A stretch of DNA of 64,000 bases, taken from Rheinheimera oceanensis. Its GTDB lineage: Bacteria; Pseudomonadota; Gammaproteobacteria; Enterobacterales; Alteromonadaceae. Under the pieces are notes generated by a model. The model was given only the letters and a program-made list of their open reading frames with translations. It searched no databases and was not told where the DNA came from. How positions within the stretch are numbered: the first letter of the stretch is position 1; the number at the start of each line of letters is the position of its first letter. The position numbers and the translations under genes were made by a program. Location of the stretch: the NCBI RefSeq assembly GCF_018831085.1, contig NZ_JAGPNM010000001.1, forward strand, positions 930,001 through 994,000. The letters are read 5' to 3'. Positions 23,623 to 34,300 of this stretch are shown piece by piece.

Positions 23623-25977
23623 CTAAACGGCCACTTTGTACCCCATTGCCTTATAACTTTTCTCTCGCTTGGCAAACATACGCTGTAGCATTGGAATAGC
23701 ACTATCAACGTAATCATGGATGGTCACCAGGGTTTTACCGTCAACTTCACGATGGATCCTGCCAGCGTACTGCGCTAAAGCGCCCTTCCAGGCAATAGGC
23801 ATGGCAAGAAATAAGGTATCTAATCTGGGCAAGTCAAAACCTTCGCCAACATATTTACCGGTTGCCACCACCACTTTTGCTGTGGGTAAGCGCTCATTAG
23901 CACTTTTGCGCTCAGTAGATCTCATCGCGCCAGTAAGCATTACCGAATCAATTCCTTGTTCTTTCAGCAGCCGATAGATCTGTTGCGCATGTTCACGCCG
24001 CTCAGTTAAAACCAGTGGATGCCGATTCTCGCTAACACTTTGCACGACGTCTTCCACAATGCGATTAGTGCGCCTTTCATTCTCCATAATTACACGGTAC
24101 ACGTCCGCAACTTTGGGGCGCTCTTGTGCTAGCAAAACTGACGGTGATTCGGCATCGTGTAGCTGATGCACACGCACCTCCTGCTCAAACTGCTCCTCCG
24201 TCTGTGATTTGACTTTATGCCTGATCGGACCGGCCGCCATAAAGATAATTTTCTGATGGCCATCTTGTCTATCTGGCGTTGCTGTCAGACCCAGCACATA
24301 TTTCGCTCTAACCTCGTTTAACACCATTTCAAAGCGCGGCGCTGAAACATGATGGCATTCGTCCACTATAACGTGGCCGTAATCCTGCACCAACGGCAGA
24401 ACGGTGTTGTCTTTCATGTTGATTAAACTTTGATATGTCGCGATATCAATTACACCCGTAGGCTTTCTTTTGCCACCAGCGATCACACCTATTTCGGTTT
24501 CAGGTAGAAATGAGCGTAGGCGCTCCTGCCATTGCTCCAGCAACTGACGGCTATGTACCAGAATTAAAGTATTTACTTTGCGCTTCACGATAATACCAAT
24601 CGCCGTTACCGTTTTGCCAAATGCAGTGGGGGCATGCAAGGTACCAGTATCGTGTTTGGCCATCTCCTTAACTGCAACTTTCTGGTTCGGTCTAAGCGTC
24701 ATTAACGGTTTTAGACCGACAAGCTTTTCACCTATCGTACGCTTGTCATCAATGAGCACGGCAATTTTGCTCTCAGTAAGCAAAGTAATTGCCTCATCCA
24801 GACAGCCTCTTGGCAGCGATAGATAGCCCTGTTCCATACGTGCACACGAAATAAATCTCGGGATACCATTAGTTGAAAAACGTAGTGCCTGAGTTTTAAA
24901 AAACACTGGATTAGAAAAGCTGGCAAAGCGTTTTAGTCGTGCCGCCAGTAAATTGGGTAGCGTACTCAGCTCAAAATAAACTCTGTCAGCCAATGTAACC
25001 GTCAGCTGCGTTGGTGGATTATCTAGGAGCAATGGACCAGATTTTGCGCTAGTTTCCCAAGGCGGGCGACTATCAGGCACTTGTTGCTCTTTTTGCAGCA
25101 GCGTATTTGAGGATAGCTGGCTGAGTAGTTTGGTTAACTCTTGTTGTTTAAGACGTCTTATTTGCGCCAAGTGCTGCCACTGATCTTCTATCAATTTCAG
25201 TTCTGCATCAACAAATGAGCTGTTACCTGCTTGTCTGGCTTCACGCTGCAGCGGTAACGCAATTAAATTGCCAAAACCGCCCTCTGGTAACACATCCTGA
25301 TTCGGGAATAATCTGTCATAGGAATCAAATGACAGGTTAGGAAAGATTTCCATAGCTCTATCGAGCAGTGCAAACCCCAGCAACCGAGCCTCAGTCGCTG
25401 GTAACCTATCTTCAAAAAAGATCCAAAGGTGTGCTCCCTGCCCGGAGCGGGATATTTCAATTACGTGGGGGATAGCCAAATCCACGCAGACTTTTGCGAT
25501 TGCCTTAACTTCCTCTTGCCAATGGCCTTTGTCAAAATCGACAGCCAACAAATAGCAAGTATTGTCTTGGAGCAACGGATACAAACCAACCACTTGTTGA
25601 CCTGCAAGATGGCGGTAAATAACCTGGTCATTCAACTCACTGAATTGCCGGTGATGGCAGTCCATGCATTTTATGCGCGGCTTATTACAAATTCCCTGCA
25701 CCCATTCGTTGTTGCAGGCGACAGAGTAACCTGCCCGACCTTGTTGGTTTTGCCAACGATTAGCGAAAATATCCTGACGGCCACGGAATAGGTCTCGAAA
25801 AAGAGCAATCTTCTGCTTTGGAGTTAAATTGGAGCCATTATCGTCGTTTGAGGTTAACTTGAGCAATTCTTCTTTGAGAGCCAGTAAAGCACGTCTTTCA
25901 TACTCAATTTCTGTCAGTCTGGCTTCAATAACGGCAACACTTGTGAAGTGTCTAACATCAGCTTGATTTGTAGACAT
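23623..25977 (-). CDS. TOTE-type archaeo-eukaryotic primase fused to SF2 helicase
   Basis: About 784 residues. Residues 15-60 are a coiled coil. The primase-like domain follows: LFRGRQDIFANRW, CNKPRIKCMDCHHR (paired Cys), YLLAVDFDKG (catalytic DxD), ISRSGQGAHLWIFF (catalytic His), SYDRLFPNQD and GGFGNLIALPLQ. This string is characteristic of TOTE conflict-system primases. The helicase half has TAFGKTVTAIG (Walker A), VIVDECHHVSA (DECH box), LGLTATPDRQDG, and VVATGKYVGEGFDLPRLD with YAGRIHR as motifs V-VI. No nuclease domain is fused. Related proteins are proposed anti-invader systems. The ATG at 25977 lies 12 bases after GAGGAGG. Just upstream is the AbiE pair on the same strand, so a linked defence cluster is likely. 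Confidence 0.82.
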   Translation of the reverse strand: MSTNQADVRHFTSVAVIEARLTEIEYERRALLALKEELLKLTSNDDNGSNLTPKQKIALFRDLFRGRQDIFANRWQNQQGRAGYSVACNNEWVQGICNKPRIKCMDCHHRQFSELNDQVIYRHLAGQQVVGLYPLLQDNTCYLLAVDFDKGHWQEEVKAIAKVCVDLAIPHVIEISRSGQGAHLWIFFEDRLPATEARLLGFALLDRAMEIFPNLSFDSYDRLFPNQDVLPEGGFGNLIALPLQREARQAGNSSFVDAELKLIEDQWQHLAQIRRLKQQELTKLLSQLSSNTLLQKEQQVPDSRPPWETSAKSGPLLLDNPPTQLTVTLADRVYFELSTLPNLLAARLKRFASFSNPVFFKTQALRFSTNGIPRFISCARMEQGYLSLPRGCLDEAITLLTESKIAVLIDDKRTIGEKLVGLKPLMTLRPNQKVAVKEMAKHDTGTLHAPTAFGKTVTAIGIIVKRKVNTLILVHSRQLLEQWQERLRSFLPETEIGVIAGGKRKPTGVIDIATYQSLINMKDNTVLPLVQDYGHVIVDECHHVSAPRFEMVLNEVRAKYVLGLTATPDRQDGHQKIIFMAAGPIRHKVKSQTEEQFEQEVRVHQLHDAESPSVLLAQERPKVADVYRVIMENERRTNRIVEDVVQSVSENRHPLVLTERREHAQQIYRLLKEQGIDSVMLTGAMRSTERKSANERLPTAKVVVATGKYVGEGFDLPRLDTLFLAMPIAWKGALAQYAGRIHREVDGKTLVTIHDYVDSAIPMLQRMFAKREKSYKAMGYKVAV

Positions 25978-26055
25978 TACAGAATCCAACCTCCTCAGCA
26001 CTCATGTACAGCATGTAAGATCAATTCGGGGAAGCGATACAGACCTCGACCGCAT

Positions 26056-26970
26056 TTAAGCAACCCCCAAGATGCTACTCAACCTATCGCAGGCTTCAGC
26101 ATGTTTAATGGCTGTCATTTTCGATAAGTTATGCATTTTCCATCGCACGGCTGGCAATTGATCAATGCCATCAATATCCAGCAAGGTCCAATCAGGTTGT
26201 AGCCTTTTAAACGACAGCAAAAACTGTCTATCCTGTAGCGTCAACAAGGAGTGGATGTTATCAACCAACTGAACACGGGCAGTTTCCAATTCGGCTCGCG
26301 AAACCTCTTGTTCAGCCATGGTTTTAAACTCACCGTTGTAAAGCCCGGAAATGTCTTTAAAATTAGGCCGCAGTAATTCAGCAATTGGACGAGGATGGCT
26401 AATTATGTATACCAGCAGGGCTTTGCGAAGCTGCTCATCTATACCCTCGTTATCCAACAACTGTTTCACATCAAATAGATCTCGGGGATGTTGGCGATCC
26501 AGCGCCGCGCAGATTTTCCCCGCGTACAAGTCAGCAAAACTGACAACCGCCATCTCTGCGTAACCAAATTCAGCTTCGACAGCTTCGCTGACAGAGTGGA
26601 TCTTCGGTTCATACACCGTACCACGCAGAACAGGTGATAACTCAATTTTAATCTGGATACCATTACGCTCAACCAACAAACGCAATGCATCTGCTTTTTC
26701 CTCAAAAGCACGTACAACTCGCACCGGGAGCCTGGTCTCAATGCTCGATGCCAAGGTATTCAAATTGGTTTTAATCGAGGTTAAGGCGTCATCTCTTTCC
26801 ATCATGGGTAAGAACACCAAATCAATATCAACCGATAACCGTGGAAAATCACGGACAAATAAATTGATAGCGGTACCGCCTTTTAACGCAAAACAGTCAT
26901 GCTTGGCGACATAAGGGATGATTCGCAACAAAAGCTGGACTTGTCGGTAATAAACGCTTTGCCTATCCAT
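26056..26970 (-). CDS. abiEii: AbiEii-family nucleotidyltransferase toxin
   Basis: 304 residues of the AbiEii/AbiGii (DUF1814) nucleotidyltransferase family. The active-site motif is FALKGGTAINLFVRDF followed by LSVDIDLVFLP, giving the GG(S/T)...DxD metal-binding pattern. Later conserved segments are VSFADLYAGKICAALDR and HPRDLFDVKQLLDNEG (Lys and Asp expected for catalysis). Members transfer nucleotides to targets such as tRNA and cause growth arrest during phage infection. The antitoxin gene ends only four bases upstream, so the two form one operon. All core catalytic residues appear intact. Confidence 0.85.
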   Translation of the reverse strand: MDRQSVYYRQVQLLLRIIPYVAKHDCFALKGGTAINLFVRDFPRLSVDIDLVFLPMMERDDALTSIKTNLNTLASSIETRLPVRVVRAFEEKADALRLLVERNGIQIKIELSPVLRGTVYEPKIHSVSEAVEAEFGYAEMAVVSFADLYAGKICAALDRQHPRDLFDVKQLLDNEGIDEQLRKALLVYIISHPRPIAELLRPNFKDISGLYNGEFKTMAEQEVSRAELETARVQLVDNIHSLLTLQDRQFLLSFKRLQPDWTLLDIDGIDQLPAVRWKMHNLSKMTAIKHAEACDRLSSILGVA

Positions 26971-26974
26971 AGTA

Positions 26975-27745
26975 TTACATGTCCTTAGGCACAGTTATCT
27001 GCCAAGTTGACTCGTACCGGCCACTTTTTGCAATCATGCGTTTGCCTGTACCTAGCGCATAATCATCATTACTAAGATGTTTCAGCCAAGCATGCTGGTG
27101 CCTATGGGCAAGCCAAAAAAACAGCCGCTTTACTTTAACGTTTAGACAGCCCCTTAATAGCTTATCCAATTTGCGCGGCGACAAATTGTGCATCCCCTGC
27201 ATCAGTTGGTCGGCATGCTCAAAGCTGATTGCATCAGGTACCTGTAGTAATAACTCCAATATGGCCTTTTCCGGACAAGAATAGTAAAGACCCGGTAAGG
27301 GTGCTTGCCAGCTGTGCTCTCTTATGAAGTTGCTATCCGACATGATATTTTTGGCCCAAAGCCTGCGAGTACCCTGCCATTCAAATTCAGCAGCCACAGC
27401 AATTCTATTCAGCCACCTTGGTAGTGCTTTTTCACTACATAACGTAATACGAGGTGAGGTTGAACCAACTACATAGTGCGCTGCGCCTTCCAGCTCCAGC
27501 GCTGACAAAGCGCTAACATGCACAGGGGAGTCTGTCATTCGCTGCAAAGATGCCACAACACCCTGCCAACTGACTATTCCCTCCCTAACATAAACACCTG
27601 CAGTCAACGGTGTTAAAGTGCTACTGCGAACAGCATTATCCAGAAAATGCAGGTTCAAGCCCTGCGCTTCAAGCCAGGGCTTTGTTGCCAGCATTCCTAT
27701 CGGCAACAATGTCTGCAGCTGCTTTCTAGCCTCTATGTTTAGCAT
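26975..27745 (-). CDS. abiEi: AbiEi-family antitoxin / repressor
   Basis: About 256 residues of the AbiEi type. The N-terminal winged-helix region includes ARKQLQTLLPIGMLATKPWL and VYVREGIVSWQGVVASLQRM. The middle contains SALSALELEGAAHYV, typical of the AbiEi domain, and the C-terminal half is basic and family-specific. Known AbiEi proteins repress their own operon by binding repeats in the promoter and block the nucleotidyltransferase toxin without forming a stable complex (type IV). The ATG at 27745 was chosen over an upstream TTG. Two exact 11-base repeats lie 34-63 bases upstream and are candidate binding sites. The toxin follows after four bases. Confidence 0.82.
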   Translation of the reverse strand: MLNIEARKQLQTLLPIGMLATKPWLEAQGLNLHFLDNAVRSSTLTPLTAGVYVREGIVSWQGVVASLQRMTDSPVHVSALSALELEGAAHYVVGSTSPRITLCSEKALPRWLNRIAVAAEFEWQGTRRLWAKNIMSDSNFIREHSWQAPLPGLYYSCPEKAILELLLQVPDAISFEHADQLMQGMHNLSPRKLDKLLRGCLNVKVKRLFFWLAHRHQHAWLKHLSNDDYALGTGKRMIAKSGRYESTWQITVPKDM

Positions 27746-27778
27746 TGGCCCCAAGGTTTGTAAAAATAAAAATATACG

Positions 27779-27808
27779 TTAATTATTGCCGCACATATTA
27801 ATTATTGC
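27779..27808. promoter_or_regulatory. Candidate AbiEi operator repeats
   Basis: TTAATTATTGC occurs twice as a direct repeat, at 27779-27789 and 27798-27808, 19 bases apart, just upstream of abiEi. An inverted partial copy (CAATTAATGC) follows near 27817-27826. Sites of this kind are expected for AbiEi autorepression. They also lie between two divergent genes, so the AlpA-like gene could be affected. Confidence 0.45.
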
Positions 27809-27973
27809 AAACCATACAATTAATGCGGGTTCATTTATTTTAATTTTCACGCCAATTAACGGCGCATATTTAAAGTTTTATAAACCAAAGAGTCTATACT
27901 CTTGATGCTGTGCGCTGAAAAGATGGACTAACCTGCTGTCCATAGTGTCGAATTGAATACAGAGAATTGCAAA

Positions 27974-28183
27974 ATGGATAAGCGTGTCTTTACTGAAATC
28001 GAAACAGCTGAATACATTGGTATGAGCCGCTCTTATCTGCGCCAATCAAGGATGGAGGGCAATAGAGCTAATCGCACGCCAGCTCCGCCGTTTATCAAAA
28101 TTGGTCGCTCTATCCGCTATCTGAAAGAAGACTTAGACAAATGGCTGGATGAGCAGCCTAAATACCAACATAACGAAAACTGA
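27974..28183 (+). CDS. AlpA/MerR-like excisionase-type DNA-binding protein
   Basis: About 69 residues from the ATG at 27974. The helix-turn-helix is FTEIETAEYIGMSRSYLRQS and the wing is PPFIKIGRSIRYLKEDLDKW, the standard pattern of AlpA/DNA-binding excisionase proteins. Such proteins direct excision or activate integrase genes on mobile islands. It is followed by three overlapping recombinase-module genes on the same strand. A TTG further upstream (27953) could lengthen it by seven residues; neither start has a strong ribosome site. Confidence 0.8.
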   Translation: MDKRVFTEIETAEYIGMSRSYLRQSRMEGNRANRTPAPPFIKIGRSIRYLKEDLDKWLDEQPKYQHNEN

Positions 28184-28315
28184 AAACTACCAAAAGAACC
28201 AATGAAACGTATCCAGCGCTAAATTCATATTGATTTTTCCCGAACCTTGGTAAATCCTCTGGCAATGAAATCAAGCACATGCATGATACATGTGCTCTGC
28301 CAAGGACAGCTGGGC

Positions 28316-28822
28316 ATGCAACTAATCACCATAACATTTGACCAAATAAGCGGCATTTATCCAAAGTTGGCTGATACATTAAAAGCCACTGCTCAACTTA
28401 TGTACTCTGGCCAGATTAATGATTTCAGTCCAGCCGGTTTAGATAAGCTGTTACAGCTCTATCCTATTCACGTAGTAAAACATGCTACTGAAACCACCAG
28501 CTACTACGTGATAGCTGGGCTACGCCAGTACGAATTGCTTTGTGTTTTTCACACCGTAAAGAGCAGTGACAACGCTACTAAAAAACTGCTTAATATAATT
28601 CCGGTTATTGAGCATACAAACCTAAGCTCTCAAGCGATAAACAACATGGCAACTTGCGATATTGCCGGCAGTGCTTTGCTATTTTCTCTTGGGACTAAAG
28701 TGGGCGCTCAGCTGGCATCTATAAAGGAAAATTTGGCGTCAGACGTAACTAAGCATTTTCCAAAATATCAATCGGTAAGACGCATGGTAGACCGCCCTAG
28801 CGGCAAGGTAAGAGAAAAATGA
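28316..28822 (+). CDS. First gene of the recombinase module, ParB-like small protein
   Basis: About 168 residues from the ATG at 28316, which follows AAGGAC; the frame is open further upstream but without a better start. The middle reads LYPIHVVKHATETTSYYVIA followed by GLRQYELLCVF. This resembles the ParB/sulfiredoxin-fold motif in which a variable is stated, then VIAGxRRYxA. That match is weak and by eye. The C terminus is basic (RRMVDRPSGKVREK), suggesting DNA contact. Its stop overlaps the start of the 828-residue gene by four bases (ATGA). Tight coupling to two recombinase-like proteins indicates a role in element mobility. The architecture recalls three-protein modules such as Gamma-Mobile-Trio, but I cannot assign it by sequence. 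Confidence 0.5.
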   Translation: MQLITITFDQISGIYPKLADTLKATAQLMYSGQINDFSPAGLDKLLQLYPIHVVKHATETTSYYVIAGLRQYELLCVFHTVKSSDNATKKLLNIIPVIEHTNLSSQAINNMATCDIAGSALLFSLGTKVGAQLASIKENLASDVTKHFPKYQSVRRMVDRPSGKVREK

Positions 28823-31305
28823 GTCATACCGAGTATGATGATGCTTTAAAAGAACTCGGCATCGTCGATGGCGACCAACTCGAATATGCTGAGCTCTTGC
28901 GTTATCTTCACACACCAACAGATTTAAAATACCTACACGCAGTTTTAACAAATTTTATAAGTACATTCTCCGAAGGCTGGCTTGAAGATATTAGCGTGAA
29001 TGGAGAGACAGTTTCATTTACTCATAAATCATTAGCGCTCTCACAAAAATTGATTGAGTCTATACAAGAATCAGAACGTTCGAAGATCTGTTTCAGACCA
29101 ACAGATGAAACAAAGCTTGAGAAAATCTTCCACGGAGAACTAGAGGACTATCCGTTCTACGCTATTTATTTTCTTATTAACAATGTCAATGCAAATTTCT
29201 TTAGGTGGCTCCGCCAAGTATTATTTGCCATTCCTCAAATCATCAAAGACAGAACGTCAGACGAAGAGCGATTGATACCATACGAACCTGTTTTCTTGGG
29301 CCTTTTTTTCAGGCAGATGACTGAGCGGGAAGAAGCGCTTGAATGGCTCTCAGAAAAAAACTGTTCTCAGTGCAACAATTTGAAGTCTTTCGTTGGCTGG
29401 TTATATGAATACCGATATTACTTCCGGCGCAGGCACAATTTAAGTTTTACTGACTTAAAAGCAAAAGGCCTCAAATCCAGTAAGGATGTCAAATTAAAAG
29501 CTATAGCGCTTTATCATGAAATTTCAAAATGCATAAAAATTCTTGAAATACCGCTAGGACATCGAAAACAACGCCGCACCACTACAACCCGAGGTCCTGC
29601 AGAGCAGCTACCGTCGACGCTGGTTCCACTGTATGGCGTAACCGCGTTGGAAGGCGATGTTATTGTTCAGCTCGAAACACTACCTGAGGAGACTGACGAT
29701 AAAAATGTGCTTTATTCAGTTGTTCAGGTGCAGTTAGAGGATGAACTGGTTCAGGCCGGTGAGGAGGTTTTTGAGCAGCAGCAAGATGAAATGTATATTT
29801 TTGCCGATCAAGAACCGATGGAGTCCTACGTAGCTGCGTTTCATGCCCGGCGCTTGTCCAAAGCCATTATGCGCAGGATAGAGCGACAGCATCAGTATTT
29901 AAGTACATCACTGCAGTGCTTGTCCAATTCACAAGTACATCAGTTGCTAATATCGACTCAAAAAGAAACAGACAACTGGAAAACAATCGAGGCCGCATTA
30001 GTCGCCTGCATTTGCTTTTTCACAGCCAGAAAACCGGAACAAATAACTTATGACAGCGCATCAGATTTTAGCAGTGAGACTGCAACAATAAAATTACCGG
30101 CATTTACGATTCAATACGCCAATTCTATTGCGCCAGCATCTATATTGGATAACAAGTCCCTGCAAGATAGCTCAGTAAGACCAGCTCTCTTTTTACCCAT
30201 GCCTGAAATACTACTCAACTCACTAATAGGCTACGAGCGCAATTATCCTGGGTTCGGAAAGTTTTTAGAGTTAGGAGAGTTTTGTAGACAAAACTCTGAT
30301 TTTCAAAATTTTTTACCTGATTATGAAAATCTACACATAACACCCCAACAATTGGCCAATCATTTATTCATAAAAGCCTGTGCAATGTTTGGCTCCGCAT
30401 GCGCCACATTAATGTTTAACCGGCCTGCGCCGGGCAGCCAGGCCAGACTCTATTACACCTCGCTATCCGCTTCAGTACTTGAGCAGCGCTATCGGCAATT
30501 GGTGATACAGATATTAAGCGATGCCGGTATCGAAACCGCGGCTTTTGCTAACAGCGAGTCCATTAAGCAAGACTCTGTTCTAGGGTGTCGGCAAGCTCCA
30601 ACCCTGGCAAGTTACCGCACATCACTAGACGGATTAAAAAACGATTTAGCTACACTAAGTAAGAACGATCTCAGCCCTGATTGGGTGCGGTTTCACAACC
30701 GGTTTACCGCTTATTGTGTTGTGGCACAAGGTTTACTTACTGGTATCAGGCCTACCCATAGTGGTTTTATAAACTACGCTGATATGTTACTCGAGGCACG
30801 CGTTGCTGTGGTTCGGGACAAAGACAGCGCTGATGAATACCATACTCGAACCATTCCGCTTCATCCTGTTGCTATCAAAATTGCCAAGGCGTACAAGGAA
30901 CACATAGAGGCAATAGCCGGACGCCTGCATCGTATTGGCATGTTAACCCAGTGGCATGCAGCAAACTGCCCTACCCCCTTCTTTTTTACCAATACGCAAA
31001 ACCTCGATAACCGTTACAAAGTGGCGATTATGCCGTTTAAACCAAGCCTGTTGAGCCAGGAGTTACAGCCTCATTTCAACTTGCCGCCTAACAGTAATCG
31101 GAAGTTGTTGCGCTCAGAGCTGGAAAGAAAAGCAGTTCCCGCTATGTGTATTGATGCGCTACTCGGCCACGCCAATCTCGGGGAAACACTGTGGCATCCG
31201 CATGCAACCCTCTCACTCGAAGACGTGCGGCAAACCTTGCTCCCATGTTTAAATGAGCTGGTTACATCCCTTGGTATTCAAGTATTAACAGGGGTGCGGA
31301 TATGA
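28819..31305 (+). CDS. Large tyrosine-recombinase-like protein, second gene of the trio
   Basis: 828 residues. The C-terminal third resembles the tyrosine recombinase catalytic domain. Box I is LLTGIRPTHSGFINYADM with the first Arg (about residue 640), a beta region RTIPLHP follows, and box II is RKLLRSELERKAVP, then IDALLGHANLGETLW (GH motif near residue 785). The nucleophilic Tyr is not where expected: the segment after the GH motif reads WHPHATLSLEDV, with His in the place often held by Tyr. The first His of box II is also absent. The protein may therefore be a structural or regulatory partner. Residues 1-500 have no recognised domain. It overlaps both neighbours by four bases. Confidence 0.65.
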   Translation: MSHTEYDDALKELGIVDGDQLEYAELLRYLHTPTDLKYLHAVLTNFISTFSEGWLEDISVNGETVSFTHKSLALSQKLIESIQESERSKICFRPTDETKLEKIFHGELEDYPFYAIYFLINNVNANFFRWLRQVLFAIPQIIKDRTSDEERLIPYEPVFLGLFFRQMTEREEALEWLSEKNCSQCNNLKSFVGWLYEYRYYFRRRHNLSFTDLKAKGLKSSKDVKLKAIALYHEISKCIKILEIPLGHRKQRRTTTTRGPAEQLPSTLVPLYGVTALEGDVIVQLETLPEETDDKNVLYSVVQVQLEDELVQAGEEVFEQQQDEMYIFADQEPMESYVAAFHARRLSKAIMRRIERQHQYLSTSLQCLSNSQVHQLLISTQKETDNWKTIEAALVACICFFTARKPEQITYDSASDFSSETATIKLPAFTIQYANSIAPASILDNKSLQDSSVRPALFLPMPEILLNSLIGYERNYPGFGKFLELGEFCRQNSDFQNFLPDYENLHITPQQLANHLFIKACAMFGSACATLMFNRPAPGSQARLYYTSLSASVLEQRYRQLVIQILSDAGIETAAFANSESIKQDSVLGCRQAPTLASYRTSLDGLKNDLATLSKNDLSPDWVRFHNRFTAYCVVAQGLLTGIRPTHSGFINYADMLLEARVAVVRDKDSADEYHTRTIPLHPVAIKIAKAYKEHIEAIAGRLHRIGMLTQWHAANCPTPFFFTNTQNLDNRYKVAIMPFKPSLLSQELQPHFNLPPNSNRKLLRSELERKAVPAMCIDALLGHANLGETLWHPHATLSLEDVRQTLLPCLNELVTSLGIQVLTGVRI

Positions 31306-34300
31306 AGTTTTTTGATTTAGACAGTTACTTACAAGACGTCATTCTAAAGGCCACGAAAACCAAAGCAAGAGACGTATCTGACGACTTTGTTCAGATAAAT
31401 AGAGAGCATTATCGTGATATTTTTTGGCAGTTACACAACAACAAAGAGCTTGCGCGTGATGAATTTGGTAAACCTGCAGCCGCTAAGCAGGCCAACAACC
31501 TCATTCACCAACTAAATAACTATCTGCTGACTAACCGCAGCAAACTCAACGATGTCTTTCCCATTAAGAATCCGGTGCTCATCAGGCGCCCTAAACCACC
31601 ACTACGTCAGCTTTACAGCCACTATCTGCCTGACATTGATGCGCTAGATCGGAAGCTGCTTTGTAATCCGGATTTTGGTTATCCCGCCCGAAGTGTTCAA
31701 CCGGGATCTGTTCAGCAAGCCGAGTTTTATTTGGGGCAACTACTATACACAGCTGCGAGGTTCGGCAACTTATTGCGAATAGACTTGCTGAGCAGTCTAT
31801 TTGAAAGTCTACGTCAAACTGCTCCAGTACAGCATCACAACATTACCTGGTTTGAGCTCAGCGGTAAGGCAAAGGAGCAATATCAATGGATACCGGATCC
31901 CGTTAGCAGTGCGCTGCTGCCCAGATATTTTCAATTACGCCATGACAGTAACTGGCAAAACGATCCGTTAGTTCTGAATTTACGATGGCTAACCTGTATA
32001 CGTTACTTCCTCAGAAAGTCTCGCTGCAAGTCGGTAGCCTCTTTGCGTAAAAAGAAGCTTCTCAGCACGCTTAAATCACGCTTATCCATTACTCATACGC
32101 CTTGTCATTTAAATGTGGCAACCGGCGAAGAGCCTAACATGTCGCTAACGAAGAGCGGCTTCACCCGCTTAGTTGGTTATTATAATCCCATACGAGTCAA
32201 CGAGGATGAGGTTAAGAATGAAGATAAGGTTGACGACATCAAACTTGCACCAAGTACGAGTGCACAACAAGCTCTTGCACAACATCAAGATAAACACCTT
32301 GACCGGGCTATCACAGATTGCAAAGTAGCAATTAAGTTAGTGAAACAAGCGCTGTCAGATTATCACTCGCACAGTCAGCACACTTCAGAAAAAATAACAG
32401 ATGTTATCGTGACAAAGTCGCTAAGAGAATTGTCACAATCTCTTTTAGCAATAGCCGCAAATCCGAACTTCGTATTGCTACCTGTCACCAGGTTGCTCAT
32501 TGAGTGGGCAGCTATGCGCCTGGTGTCACAAAATAAATGGTCTGGCAAACTTAAACCCAAATCTATTGTTACTTACCTCAGCCATATCTTCATTCCCATG
32601 GCGGATACCTTTGCTGGCCATGACATTATCCAAAAGCTGTCAAAGCAAGCACTGCTAAATCAGCAGCCTTGGGACATCGCAGATCTTGATGAATACTATT
32701 TGGAAATCATCGATGAAGGTCCAAGCAAAAACTCACAGCTGATGCGTGCCAAAATTCTGCGAGACTTTCATTTGTTTCTCGAGAAAGTCTATAACATCGA
32801 GCCCAGTTATGTTTGTTCTACAATCGTCATGCAAGGCGGCAAAATAAAGCCTTCAATGGTTGATGCCAATATCTTGCTACCTTATGAGTATCAGCAAGCC
32901 TGTGAAATATTACTTAAACGCGCGAAGTTATCACTTGAACCCGCATCAGATTATATACCGTTAATATTGTTAGTTTTGGGCTTTAGGTGCGGGTTACGAC
33001 GACGTGAAGCACTCTTTCTTCGTGCTTCAGACATGCAAACACCTGGTGTAACTAACGTTAGTATTTCACCTCTGACTGAGCTCCTTGTAAGGCCTTTTGA
33101 GCAACGACAGCTCAAAAGTAAAGCCGCAGAGCGGCGACTCCCCCTTGGTAAACTTTTAAATGAGAGTGAGATCGAGTGGCTCAATGAATTCTTTACGTTG
33201 CGCCAACAAAGTGAGCCAAGCCTATATGTATTTTGCACCAACTCACCGGGCAAGCCTGCCGATGCCGATACGGTATTTCGTCCTTTAGTTGAGCAACTCA
33301 AGCTGATTACACAAGACGCTGCCTTCAGATATCACAGGCTACGACACAGTTTTGTTACCTGGACATTCTGGTATTGGCAGCAGCACAAGTATCAAAACAC
33401 ACACCCACTAAAGCCTTTGCTGCAACATGACGTCATGCTGCATTTAGAGAAAGCTCGTCAGCATTACTTTAATCAAGCGCCTGACAATGCCATTCGAGGT
33501 GAATTACATGCCATAAGTGTAATGGCTGGACACTCAAGTCCATCAATGACATTGCTACATTACCTGCACTCATTACACTGGTGTCAGTCAGCAGAAGCGT
33601 GGCGCCATTATTCGCTTGATCAAGATGCAATCGCAAAACTTCTCGGATTGCATCGCAGAACATTTTTCGACCAAAAAGACAAACACGGGCTAATAGTGAT
33701 GTTACAGCAAGCTATCTCCCCCTGGTGTTCATCATTGCCTGTTAACTCGTCACCAGAAGCTGATGCAGACATTGCAGCAATACAAACAGCAGTAAAAACT
33801 GATGCCAACGACGTACACGATTTTTATCAGGTGCTGTATAAGTTTTACATTACTACACAGCTGTTTAAAGCGCCCACATCAGAAGAGAATGAAAACGATG
33901 ACTACTACATCAACGATGAGAACATGACACCCGACTCCCTGCTAAAGCACCCAACTCAACAGCATCAGTGGGCAGAACAGCACTTTGTTAATCCCGGGCA
34001 ATTCATAAATGCGGTTAATTCATTAAAAACACGACTGGTGAGAACGAACCGGGCTCTAAGACAACAAAAAAACAAATTTACGGGCAGCACCTACACTTCG
34101 AAAATAATCCGATACGAGCTGCCGCGATGGTCGGGAAAAGGTTACGCATCAAAAACAGCCAAGCTGATCATCCAAGCGTTTAATACTTTGCAAGAAGAAG
34201 AGCAAAACGCTGTATTAAATATCGCGCATTATATTGTGATGGATAGAGTGATATCGTGGAACAACTGTCAGTTCAGGCATCCAGATGACCTGTGGCGATT

